Positions 29,174-36,931 of a DNA stretch of 64,000 nucleotides are shown here, piece after piece. The translations under genes and the position numbers were made by a program. The DNA is from Curtobacterium sp. MCPF17_002. GTDB lineage: Bacteria; Actinomycetota; Actinomycetes; Actinomycetales; Microbacteriaceae. The stretch covers positions 1,612,001-1,676,000 of the forward strand of contig NZ_CP126251.1 in the NCBI RefSeq assembly GCF_003234115.2. Direction: 5' to 3'. Positions within the stretch are counted from its first letter, which is position 1, and each line of letters opens with the position of its first letter. The notes beneath the pieces were generated by a model. The model did no database searches, was not told the origin of the DNA, and worked only from the letters and a program-made list of their open reading frames with translations.

Positions 29174-30888
29174 CGGACGCAACCGGCCAGCCGGGCGCCA
29201 CCACGCGCCTCCAGGCAGGCGACACCACCACGGAACCCGTCGTCGTCGTCGACGACCTGACCGTCACCTTCGCGACCGACGGCGGCGCCGTCGACGCCGT
29301 GAAGGGCGTCAGTCTCGACGTCCGGCCGGGTGAGGTCCTCGCCCTCGTCGGCGAGTCCGGTTCCGGCAAGTCCGTGACCGCGCGGAGCATCCTCCGGCTG
29401 ATGCCGGAGACGGCGACGCTCGGCGGCGCCGTGTACCTCGACGGCACCGACGTGGTGAGCGTCGGCGCGCAGAAGCTCCGCGGGCTCCGCGGGACGGCGG
29501 GCGCGATGGTCTTCCAGGAGCCGTCGACGGCCCTCAACCCGGTCTTCACGGTCGGGTGGCAGATCGCCGAGGGCCTGCGGGCGCACGGCGGGGTCTCCAA
29601 GAAGGAGGCGAGGGCGAAGGCCATCGACTACCTCCGCCGTGTCGGCATCCCCGACCCCGAGACCCGCGTCGACCACTACCCGCACCAGTTCTCGGGCGGG
29701 CAGAAGCAGCGCGTCGTCATCGCGAGTGCGCTGTCGCTCGAACCGAGCGTCATCATCGCCGACGAGCCGACGACCGCGCTCGACGTGACGGTGCAGGCGG
29801 AGATCCTCGACCTGCTCCGTCGGTGCCGCGACGAGTTCGGCACCGCGATCGTGATCATCACGCACAACATGGGCGTCGTCGCCGACCTGGCCGACCGCGT
29901 CGCCGTGATGTACCAGGGCGAGGTCGTCGAAGAAGCCCCGGTCGACCAGCTCTTCGCGTCGCCGCAGGCCGACTACACGAAGCGCCTGCTCGCCGCGGTG
30001 CCCCGGCTCGAGGCCTCCACGGGCGTCGCCCGGCGCGCCGCGATCACCGAGGACGTCGCGCCCCTCGTCGAGGCGAAGGGGCTCGAGATCGAGTACCCCG
30101 GTCGCCTCGGATCGCACGCGTTCAAGGCCGTGAAGGGCGTCGACCTGGCGATCCGTCCGGGCGAGGTCCTCGGCCTGGTGGGGGAGTCCGGCTCCGGCAA
30201 GACCACCATCGGCCGCGCGATCGCCGGGCTGACGAAGATCACCGGGGGATCGCTCAACGTGCTCGGCACCGAGATGCTCGGCTACCGGGAGCGTGACTTC
30301 AAGCGGCACCGCAAGGACATCGGGTTCGTCTTCCAGGACCCGGCGACCTCGTTCAACCCGCTGCTCACCATCGCCGAGTGCGTCGCCGAGCCCCTCGTCG
30401 TGCACGGTGCGGCCTCGAGTCCGCGGGCCGCGCGGAAGCAGGTCGCCGAGCTCCTCGAAGCCGTGCAGCTGCCGGCCGCGTACGGCGACCGGTACCCGCA
30501 CGAGCTCTCCGGCGGGCAGCGCCAGCGCGCCTCGCTGGCGCGGTCGCTCGCGCTCCGGCCGAAGCTCCTCATCGCGGACGAGCCGACGAGCGCGCTCGAC
30601 GTCTCCGTGCAGGCGCGGGTGCTCGAGCTGTTCCTCGAGCTGCAGCAGGACCTCGGGTTCGCGGCGCTGTTCATCAGCCACGACCTCGCCGTGGTGGGTG
30701 CGCTGTCCGACCGGATCGCCGTGCTCTACCGCGGTGACCTGGTGGAGACGGGCACGACCGCCGAGGTCCTCGGCGCACCGCAGCACCCCTACACGCAGCG
30801 TCTCCTCGCGTCCCTCCCGGTCCCGGACCCGGCGGAACAGGCGGAGCGACGGCGTACGCTTGTGGCACTGGAGAACGCCGGGTCCTGA
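29170..30888 (+). CDS. Dual ABC ATPase (DppD-DppF fusion)
   Basis: A 572-aa protein with two complete nucleotide-binding domains. Domain 1 has GESGSGKS, FSGGQKQRVVIASAL, IIADEPTTALD and ITHNMG. Domain 2 has GESGSGKT, LSGGQRQRASLARSL, LIADEPTSALD and ISHDLAVVG. Oligopeptide-binding C-terminal segments (HPYTQRLLASLP) follow the second. It energises the two permeases. It overlaps the permease by ATGA. An in-frame RLQA near the N-terminus is encoded by an exact copy of the recurrent 11-mer. Confidence 0.94.
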   Translation: MTDATGQPGATTRLQAGDTTTEPVVVVDDLTVTFATDGGAVDAVKGVSLDVRPGEVLALVGESGSGKSVTARSILRLMPETATLGGAVYLDGTDVVSVGAQKLRGLRGTAGAMVFQEPSTALNPVFTVGWQIAEGLRAHGGVSKKEARAKAIDYLRRVGIPDPETRVDHYPHQFSGGQKQRVVIASALSLEPSVIIADEPTTALDVTVQAEILDLLRRCRDEFGTAIVIITHNMGVVADLADRVAVMYQGEVVEEAPVDQLFASPQADYTKRLLAAVPRLEASTGVARRAAITEDVAPLVEAKGLEIEYPGRLGSHAFKAVKGVDLAIRPGEVLGLVGESGSGKTTIGRAIAGLTKITGGSLNVLGTEMLGYRERDFKRHRKDIGFVFQDPATSFNPLLTIAECVAEPLVVHGAASSPRAARKQVAELLEAVQLPAAYGDRYPHELSGGQRQRASLARSLALRPKLLIADEPTSALDVSVQARVLELFLELQQDLGFAALFISHDLAVVGALSDRIAVLYRGDLVETGTTAEVLGAPQHPYTQRLLASLPVPDPAEQAERRRTLVALENAGS

Positions 30889-30899
30889 CCCGACGTGAC

Positions 30900-30950
30900 C
30901 ACCCTGGAGGCGCGGCTGGCGTCGTCGACGCACGCCGCGCCTCCAGGGTG
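30900..30950 (+). terminator. Long hairpin with inverted GCGCCTCCAGG copies
   Basis: Arms 30900-30916 and 30934-30950 are 17-nt perfect complements, each containing the recurrent 11-mer in opposite orientation. An inner GCGTC/GACGC stem closes the loop. It starts 12 nt after the dual-ATPase stop, so it probably ends the main transporter transcript. Confidence 0.75.
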
Positions 30951-31034
30951 TCGCCTCCACCGCACCACGCACGACGGCCGGTGCGCTCCGGCCCGTCGCG
31001 AACCGCCGCCAGGGGGCGGCGTGGAAGGGGACCC

Positions 31035-31967
31035 ATGATCGCGGTGAACGGACCGGCGGTCGTCGCAGACGACGTGTCGATCGAGTACCGGAGCGGACGG
31101 GGGACGGACGCGATCCGCGCCGTCGACGGCGTGAGCCTGACGGTCCGCCAGGGGGAGATCCTCGCCGTGCTCGGCGAGTCCGGGTCCGGCAAGTCGACCT
31201 TCGCCGCCGCCATCGCGGGACAGCTCGGCGCGACCGGCGAGGGCGAGGGCGCCCACCGACGGCACATCGTCGGCGGCGAGCTCACCGTGCTCGGACAGAA
31301 GACCCGCGGGCTGCGCACGACGTCGCGGAAGGCCGAGCGCCTCAGCGGGCGGATCGGGTACCTGCCGCAGGACGGTGCCGACCGGCTCAGTCCCGACCTC
31401 ACCGTCGGCGAGGCCATCGCCGAACCGATCTACATGCGTGACCGCCGGTTCGACCGGAAGGAAGCGGGCCTCATCGTCGCGCGCCTGGTCGACGCGGTGC
31501 ACCTGCCGCTCGGGGTGATGCGGCTCAACACGTGGGAACTCTCCAGCGGCCAGCGGCAGCGGGTCGCCCTCGCTCGTGCACTCGTGCTCGAGCCGCAGCT
31601 GCTCGTCGCCGACGAACCGGCGCGCGGCGTCGACGTGCTCGTCCGCCAGTCGGTGCTCGAGGCGCTCGCGACCCTGCAGCGGAACCGCCAGTTCTCCGCC
31701 GTCGTCGTGTCGAGCGACCTGCGCGAGGCCCGGGCCCTGGCCGACCGCGTGGCGATCATGGCCGAGAGCCGCCTCGTCGGTCTCGGCACCTTCGACGAGG
31801 TCCTCGACAACCCCGTCGACCCCTACGTGAAGACGCTCGCCGCGACCGCGGCACGTCCGGTGAAGCGCCGCCCGGCGACCGCCGCCGCTCCGCGCCGCTC
31901 GTCGGCGCCCCGCCGCCCGGTGTCCGCCGGGACCGGCCCCCGATCGGAACGCCAGGAGAACGCGTGA
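31035..31967 (+). CDS. Third ABC ATPase, H-loop His replaced by Ser
   Basis: A 310-aa single-domain ATPase of the peptide-transport group with Walker A GESGSGKS, Q-loop GYLPQDG, signature LSSGQRQRVALARAL and Walker B LLVADEPARGVDV. The H-loop position reads VVVSSDL, so the usual switch His is Ser. The C-terminal 30 residues are Arg/Pro/Ala-rich. ATG has GGAAGGGG upstream. It is placed after a terminator-like hairpin and is coupled (GTGA) to a hydroxyacid dehydrogenase, so it may act as a regulatory or alternative ATPase. That is inference. Confidence 0.85.
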   Translation: MIAVNGPAVVADDVSIEYRSGRGTDAIRAVDGVSLTVRQGEILAVLGESGSGKSTFAAAIAGQLGATGEGEGAHRRHIVGGELTVLGQKTRGLRTTSRKAERLSGRIGYLPQDGADRLSPDLTVGEAIAEPIYMRDRRFDRKEAGLIVARLVDAVHLPLGVMRLNTWELSSGQRQRVALARALVLEPQLLVADEPARGVDVLVRQSVLEALATLQRNRQFSAVVVSSDLREARALADRVAIMAESRLVGLGTFDEVLDNPVDPYVKTLAATAARPVKRRPATAAAPRRSSAPRRPVSAGTGPRSERQENA

Positions 31968-33022
31968 CCACCTCTGCTCTGTCCTCTTCATCGTCTCCTG
32001 CTGGCGCTGGTGCCGGGCCGACCTCGTCGGGCGTGCGTGGGCACCGCGCGGTCGTGACCGATGCGGGGGCGGCGCTGCCGATCGCCCCGCCGGCGGCCGG
32101 ACCGGTCGCGATCCTGCCGAAGCCGACCGACCTGCACGTGGCCGCGGTCACCGAGGCCGGTGGCACCGTCGCCGCGCTCGACGGCGACACCCGCGGGCTC
32201 GTCTGGCTCGACCCGCGCGACCCGGAGGGCCTGGCCACGGCGCTCGACGCCGCTCCCGGCGTGGGCTGGGTGCAGCTGCCGTTCGCCGGTGTCGACGCGT
32301 TCTCGCACCTCATCGCCGAGCACGGTGACCGCGTGCTGTTCACCTCTGCGAAGGGCGCCTACGCCGAGCCCGTCGCCGAGCACGCGCTCGCGCTGACGCT
32401 CGGCACGTTGCGCGTGCTGCAGAAGCGGGCGCGTGCCCGTTCGTGGGCGACCGAGCCCGAGGGTGTCTCGCTGTACGGCCGGAACGTGGTCGTCATCGGC
32501 GCCGGCGGCATCGCGCTCGAGTACATCCGGTTGCTCGCCCCGTTCGAGGTCTCCGTCACCGTGGTGCGCCGCTCGTCGTCGCCCGTGGACGGCGCCGACC
32601 GCACCGTGACGACGGACCAGCTCGACGAGGTCCTGCCGGACGCGGACGTGGTGATGATCGCCGCGGCGATGACCTCCGGCACCGCGAAGCTGTTCGGCGC
32701 GCGTCAGTTCGGCCTCATGAAGCCCTCGGCGCGGCTCGTGAACATCGCCCGCGGCGGCCTCGTCGACACCGACGCCCTCGTGGACGCCCTGCGGTCCGGT
32801 GCGATCGCGGCCGCGGGGCTCGACGTCACCGACCCCGAGCCGCTGCCCGACGGGCACCCGCTGTGGGACGAGCCCGGAGCCGTCATCACGCCGCACCAGG
32901 CGGACACGCCGGAGATGGTGGCGCCGCTCCTCGCCGAGCGCGTGCGGCTGAACACCACGGCGTTCCTCGGTGGTTCCGGGGACGGGTTCGTCGGCGTCGT
33001 CGACCCGGTCGCGGGGTACTGA
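31964..33022 (+). CDS. D-2-hydroxyacid dehydrogenase family protein
   Basis: A 352-aa protein. After a Ser/Ala/Gly-rich N-tail comes the catalytic domain, then the NAD-binding Rossmann motif VVVIGAGGIALEYIRLL and the catalytic segments NIARGGLVDTDALVDAL (Arg), DVTDPEPLPDGHPLW (Glu) and ITPHQA (His). The enzyme interconverts a 2-ketoacid and a D-2-hydroxyacid. AGGAG precedes GTG, which overlaps the ATPase stop. Coupling to transport genes suggests metabolism of the imported compound. Confidence 0.9.
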   Translation: MTTSALSSSSSPAGAGAGPTSSGVRGHRAVVTDAGAALPIAPPAAGPVAILPKPTDLHVAAVTEAGGTVAALDGDTRGLVWLDPRDPEGLATALDAAPGVGWVQLPFAGVDAFSHLIAEHGDRVLFTSAKGAYAEPVAEHALALTLGTLRVLQKRARARSWATEPEGVSLYGRNVVVIGAGGIALEYIRLLAPFEVSVTVVRRSSSPVDGADRTVTTDQLDEVLPDADVVMIAAAMTSGTAKLFGARQFGLMKPSARLVNIARGGLVDTDALVDALRSGAIAAAGLDVTDPEPLPDGHPLWDEPGAVITPHQADTPEMVAPLLAERVRLNTTAFLGGSGDGFVGVVDPVAGY

Positions 33023-33122
33023 GCGCGGCGCGCCCGGGATGCGACGCCGATGCGCGGGGTCGCTCCAGGGTGCTGCTATGCTGTTACCCGTTGTTCGCAC
33101 GTCATTCGCCAGCGGACAGTGA

Positions 33123-33195
33123 TCCTCGATAGCTCAATTGGCAGAGCAGCCGGCTGTTAACCGGCAGGTTGTTGGTTCGAGTCCAACTCGGGGAG
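33123..33195 (+). tRNA. tRNA-Asn (GTT)
   Basis: Full cloverleaf. Acceptor TCCTCGA/TCGGGGA; D-arm GCTC...GAGC; anticodon arm GCCGG-CTGTTAA-CCGGC with anticodon GTT; T-arm GTTGG-TTCGAGT-CCAAC; discriminator G. The 3' CCA is not encoded. A TATGCT at 33077-33082 may be the -10. Confidence 0.97.
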
Positions 33196-33200
33196 CGGAC

Positions 33201-33228
33201 GGCCCTCACCTTCGGGTGGGGGCCTTTT
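33201..33228 (+). terminator. Rho-independent terminator of tRNA-Asn
   Basis: GGCCCTCACC, loop TTCG, GGTGGGGGCC, then TTTT. This is a 10-bp stem and one of the few classic terminators with a T-run in this window. Confidence 0.9.
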
Positions 33229-33270
33229 GCGTGCGCGGCGGTTCGCGCTGGGTGCGGGTTCCGGTGTGCG

Positions 33271-33336
33271 GCGTTTCGCGCTGAGCGACACCTCACGGAC
33301 TCGCAGGCGCGAAATCTGTCGGTGAGCGCGAAACGG
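33271..33336. repeat. Palindromic element with GCGCGAAA core
   Basis: Outer arms CGTTTCGCGCT (33272-33282) and AGCGCGAAACG (33325-33335) are perfect 11-bp complements. An inner GACA/TGTC pair is followed by a 26-nt loop holding GCGCGAAAT. It lies between tRNA-Asn and the lipoprotein gene. Architecture matches the element at 39588-39659. Confidence 0.75.
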
Positions 33337-33390
33337 CCCGTGGTGTGCGCTCGCAGTCGGCGCATGGGCGGAAGCTGTTAGAGTTCACAG

Positions 33391-33879
33391 GTGAACACCG
33401 TGCGCCGAGCCCTCGCCGCGGGCGCCCTCGTCGCCGTGGCGATCGGTCTCGTGGGCTGCACGGCCGAGGCGGAGTCCGATCCCGAGGACTCGATCGACAC
33501 CTCGGCCACGGCGGGCGTCTCGGCCTCCGGCACCGCGCCGATCGTGTTCGCGTTCGTCTGCGCCGTCGGCTCCTCGGACGACACCGAGACGTACACCACC
33601 TACTCGGCGGTGTGGGAGGACGAGCGCACCGACTGCCAGGCGCAGCGGATCACCGGCACCGAGATGTCCTCACAGCAGCGCGCCGCAGTGCAGGCGGCCG
33701 CGGGTGACGCGACGCTCGAGGAACTCGCCGCGGGGTGTGCCGTCCGCCGGACCGGGCCGTGGACCCGCGCCGTCGGCTCGGTGACCGAGGCGCACGTGGC
33801 CGCAGGGCTCCTCGAGTACTGCCCCGGACACCCGGAGACCGACCACCTGCGCGACGCGGTCGCTGCCTGGCGGAGCTGA
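33391..33879 (+). CDS. Predicted lipoprotein, unknown function
   Basis: A 162-aa protein, family not recognised. The signal peptide is RRALAAGALVAVAIGL, then lipobox LVGC with Cys23. The mature part starts Glu/Asp/Ser-rich and contains four further Cys residues, likely two disulfides, with a YTTYSAVWEDERTDCQ segment. TAGAGT (33379-33384) is 6 nt before GTG, so leaderless. An exact copy of the 11-mer follows 3 nt after the stop. Confidence 0.8.
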   Translation: MNTVRRALAAGALVAVAIGLVGCTAEAESDPEDSIDTSATAGVSASGTAPIVFAFVCAVGSSDDTETYTTYSAVWEDERTDCQAQRITGTEMSSQQRAAVQAAAGDATLEELAAGCAVRRTGPWTRAVGSVTEAHVAAGLLEYCPGHPETDHLRDAVAAWRS

Positions 33880-33914
33880 GCCGCGCCTCCAGGCCGCCGG
33901 AACGCGACCCGTCG

Positions 33915-34490
33915 TCAGCCCTCGGGGTGGTCGCGACCGGGCAGCCAGGACTTGCCGGGGCCGCCCCAGCTGTTCTTGCGGATCGCCTTCGCGACCTGCT
34001 TGCCGTAGGGGTGCCCGAGACGGTCGGCGTAGAGGAGGCCGTCGAGGTGGTCGTACTCGTGCTGGAAGATCCGGGCGAGCCAGCCGTGCGCCTCGACCTC
34101 GAACGGTTCGCCGTGTTCGTCCTGGGCGCGGAGCAGCGCGGCCTCGGAGCGACGGAGCGGGAAGCGTTCGCCCGGCACCGAGAGGCAGCCCTCGGACTCC
34201 TCGTCGTCGTCGAGTTCCTCCACAGCCTCGGGTACCGGGGGAGTGGTCCACAGGACGGGGTTCACGGCCGCGCCGCGGTGCACGAGTCCGTCATCATCGG
34301 TGAACGAGAACACGAAGAGCCGCTTGCCGACACCCACCTGGGGGCCGGCGAGACCGACCCCGGGCGCCAGGTCCATGGTCTCGAACATGTCGGCGACGAG
34401 CGAACGGAGGTCGTCATCGAACTCGGTGACCTCGGCTGCACGCTCGTGCAGGACGGGTTCGCCGGTGATGCGGATCGGGAGAACGGCCAT
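33915..34490 (-). CDS. def: Peptide deformylase
   Basis: A 191-aa enzyme with motif 1 GVGLAGPQVG (residues 44-53), motif 2 EGCLSVPG (zinc/iron ligand Cys102) and motif 3 QHEYDHLDG (His144, Glu145, His148). It removes the formyl group from nascent proteins. Motif 1 has Gly where many have Ala. The region between motifs has a long acidic stretch (EELDDDEESE). TAACCT (34497-34502) is 6 nt before ATG. Confidence 0.95.
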   Translation of the reverse strand: MAVLPIRITGEPVLHERAAEVTEFDDDLRSLVADMFETMDLAPGVGLAGPQVGVGKRLFVFSFTDDDGLVHRGAAVNPVLWTTPPVPEAVEELDDDEESEGCLSVPGERFPLRRSEAALLRAQDEHGEPFEVEAHGWLARIFQHEYDHLDGLLYADRLGHPYGKQVAKAIRKNSWGGPGKSWLPGRDHPEG

Positions 34491-34529
34491 TCACCCAGGT
34501 TATCCGGCGGAGACCGATAGCCTCGACGC
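34491..34529. promoter_or_regulatory. 39-bp divergent double leaderless promoter
   Basis: Only 39 bp separate the def ATG (minus) and the permease GTG (plus). TAACCT for def (34497-34502) and TAGCCT for the permease (34518-34523) each stand 6 nt from their start codon, with 15 bp between them. The two polymerases would need overlapping -35 regions. Confidence 0.65.
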
Positions 34530-35444
34530 GTGACGACGGACCTGCAGCTGCCGGATGCGGTGAGCAACCTCACGCCGTTCCAGGCGCTGATGATCCCCGT
34601 CGCGCTCGTCGGTGCGGTCTTCCTGTCGCTCGGCGCGCAGTTCCAGAGCCGGGGCGTCCAGCGGGTCGAGGCACGGCTCGGTCGGCAGTCGACGGGACTC
34701 AGTGTCCGGCACGTCGTCGGCCTGGTCTCGAGCGGCTACTGGGTGCTCGGCACGCTCATGCTCGGCATCGCCGTCGTCCTGCAGCTCATCAGCATCACCT
34801 TCGCGCCGCTCATCGTGGTGCAGCCGCTCGGCGCCGTGGCGCTGGTCATCACGACGTGGTTCTCGTCGCGGTCGTCCGGTGTGCCCCTCGGCCGCCGTGC
34901 GCGTCGGGCGGTGTGGACGTGCATCGTCGGCGTCGGCATCTTCGTCGGGATCGCGGCGTTCGTCGGGCACGAGAGCGCCATCACCCGCCAGCAGCTCGTC
35001 ACCGTGCTCGTGATCCTGGCGGTCGTCCTCGTGCTCGTGCTCATCTCGTTCCGCCTCGTGGCGAAGCACAAGAGCGCGCTCTACTACATCGTCGGCGCGG
35101 GCATCCTCTACGGCTTCGTGGCGACGCTCGCGAAGGTGACGCTCAACCGCTTCGTCAACCACACCTTCGACTGGCTGACCGTCCTCGCGATCATCGGGGT
35201 CGTCGTCGCCGCGTCGCTCGGCGGGTACTTCGTGCAGAACGCGTACTCGAGCGGTTCGGCCGACCTCGTCATCGCCGGCCTGACCGTGATCGACCCGATC
35301 GTGGCCGTCGGCATCGGCGTGATCGTCCTCGGCGAGGCGTCGGGCGCTCCCTGGATCGCGGTCGCCGGGTTCGTGGTGGCCGCGGGGATCGCGATCACCG
35401 GTGTGTTCATGTTGGCCAAGTACCACCCGCAGACGCGGAGCTGA
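34530..35444 (+). CDS. DMT superfamily permease (NIPA/EamA-like)
   Basis: A 304-aa membrane protein with about nine helices. The pattern FLSLGAQFQSRGV near the N-terminus and the closing GLTVIDPIVAVGIGVIVLGE and GIAITGVFMLAKYHP match DMT-type transporters related to NIPA. The substrate is unknown (Mg2+ in eukaryotic NIPA). The start is leaderless. The stop codon lies inside an 11-nt tandem repeat. Confidence 0.85.
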   Translation: MTTDLQLPDAVSNLTPFQALMIPVALVGAVFLSLGAQFQSRGVQRVEARLGRQSTGLSVRHVVGLVSSGYWVLGTLMLGIAVVLQLISITFAPLIVVQPLGAVALVITTWFSSRSSGVPLGRRARRAVWTCIVGVGIFVGIAAFVGHESAITRQQLVTVLVILAVVLVLVLISFRLVAKHKSALYYIVGAGILYGFVATLAKVTLNRFVNHTFDWLTVLAIIGVVVAASLGGYFVQNAYSSGSADLVIAGLTVIDPIVAVGIGVIVLGEASGAPWIAVAGFVVAAGIAITGVFMLAKYHPQTRS

Positions 35445-35493
35445 CGGGGAGCGGACGCGGAGCCGACGCGGAGCTGACGCCGAGCGGATCCGT
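35439..35493 (+). repeat. 11-nt tandem repeat over permease stop codon
   Basis: About five units of AGC(T/G/C)GACGCGG run from 35439 to 35493. The TGA of the permease is in the first unit. The rest of the 186-nt spacer shows only a GC-rich stretch and a TAGCGT (35582-35587) that may be the -10 of the glycosyltransferase gene. Confidence 0.7.
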
Positions 35494-35630
35494 GCCCTCC
35501 CGTGCCGTCCCGTGCCCCGTGTCACACCGGGGTATGACAGGGTCCGCCGCGAGGCGGAGGCGCACCCCGCGGCCGGTGCGGTAGCGTCGCAGACCGACCC
35601 GCATTCGCCCACGAGAGGACGACGCCAGCC

Positions 35631-36842
35631 GTGTCAGAGGACGCCACCACCGCCACCGCCGAGCCGACGGGTGCGACGGCCGGTCACCGACCGCTGCGCG
35701 TGCTGATCGCCGCGGACACCTTCGCCCCCGACGTCAACGGGGCCGCCACCTTCGCCGAGCAGCTCGCCGTCGGACTCACCGAGCGTGGACACGAGGTCCA
35801 CGTCGTCGCCCCCGCGTCGAGCCGCCACTACGGCACCTTCGACGAGGAACTGCACGGCGTCACGCTCGTCGTGCACCGCCTCAAGTCGTACAAGTGGCCG
35901 CTGCACCCGTGGCTGCGCTTCGTGTGGCCGTGGAGCGTCCGCAAGTGGACCGCCCCGATCCTCGACGCGGTCAAGCCCGACGTCCTGCACATCCAGTCGC
36001 ACGTGGTGATCGGCCGGGGCATCGTGCACGAGGCGAACGCCCGCGGCATCCGGGTGATCGCGACGAACCACTTCATGCCGGAGAACCTCCTCGAGTACAC
36101 CCCGTTCGGCAAGTGGACGCTGCCCATCGCGCTGAAGATCGCGTGGAACGACGCCGCGAAGACCTACCGGCTCGCCGACGCGATCACGACGCCGACGAAC
36201 CTGGCCGCGGACTACCTCCGTCGCGCGATCGCGGGGCAGCGCGTCCTGGCGATCTCGTGCGGCATCGACGCCTCGCGGTACGTCGCCCGTGCGGGCCGTC
36301 CCGCGAACAACGACATCGTGTTCGTCGGCCGGGTCGCGCCGGAGAAGAACCTCGACGTCCTCGTGCGGGCGCTGGCGATCCTGCCCGCCGAGCTGAACGC
36401 GACGCTGACCATCGTCGGCGACGGCGAGATGATCCCGAAGCTGCAGGCGGAGGCGAAGGAACTCGGGCTCGAGGACCGTGTCCGCTTCCTCGGGTTCGTG
36501 TCCGACGAGGTCAAGCAGCAGGCGCTCACGAACGCCACGGTGTTCGCGATGCCGTCGACGGCCGAGCTGCAGAGCATCTCGTCGCTCGAGGGGATGGCCT
36601 CCGGGCTGCCGGTCGTCGCGGCCGACTCGATGGCGCTCCCGCACCTGATCGACGGCAACGGGTACCTGTTCGTGCCGGGCGACGTGGACGACCTGGCGGC
36701 GAAGCTCACGGCGGTGCTCACGGCGTCCGACGACGACTACGTGGCCATGCGGGAACGCAGTCTGACCATGATCGAGGCACACGACATCAACCGCACGCTC
36801 GCGACGTTCGAGGCGCTGTATCGTGGGGAGCCGGTGGCCTGA
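35631..36842 (+). CDS. Glycosyltransferase family 4 (GT-B)
   Basis: A 403-aa protein. The N-lobe has LIAADTFAPDVNGAATFAEQLA, typical of PimB/MshA-like mannosyl- or GlcNAc-transferases. The C-lobe has FVGRVAPEKNLDVLVRAL and the EX7E-type region TAELQSISSLEGMASGLPVVA. It probably transfers a sugar from a nucleotide donor to a membrane lipid or small acceptor. Acceptor and linkage are unassigned. GTG start; the best purine-rich stretch (GAGAGGA) is rather far upstream. Confidence 0.88.
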   Translation: MSEDATTATAEPTGATAGHRPLRVLIAADTFAPDVNGAATFAEQLAVGLTERGHEVHVVAPASSRHYGTFDEELHGVTLVVHRLKSYKWPLHPWLRFVWPWSVRKWTAPILDAVKPDVLHIQSHVVIGRGIVHEANARGIRVIATNHFMPENLLEYTPFGKWTLPIALKIAWNDAAKTYRLADAITTPTNLAADYLRRAIAGQRVLAISCGIDASRYVARAGRPANNDIVFVGRVAPEKNLDVLVRALAILPAELNATLTIVGDGEMIPKLQAEAKELGLEDRVRFLGFVSDEVKQQALTNATVFAMPSTAELQSISSLEGMASGLPVVAADSMALPHLIDGNGYLFVPGDVDDLAAKLTAVLTASDDDYVAMRERSLTMIEAHDINRTLATFEALYRGEPVA

Positions 36843-36855
36843 CGGTCCCCGGCGA

Positions 36856-36930
36856 GGGGCGGTAGCCAAGCTGGTCAAGGCAGTCGGCTCATAACCGAAC
36901 GATTCGCGGGTTCAAGTCCCGCCCGCCCTA
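36856..36930 (+). tRNA. tRNA with CAT anticodon (Met elongator, or Ile2)
   Basis: Acceptor GGGGCGG/CCGCCCT (first pair G-U), D-arm GCC...GGC, anticodon loop CTCATAA with CAT, T-arm GCGGG-TTCAAGT-CCCGC, discriminator A, no encoded CCA. CAT can be elongator Met or lysidine-modified Ile2, and sequence alone does not decide. It is not initiator Met, which would lack a 1-72 pair and have GGG:CCC in the anticodon stem. The 27-43 pair is a G-A mismatch. Confidence 0.93.
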
Positions 36931-36931
36931 C

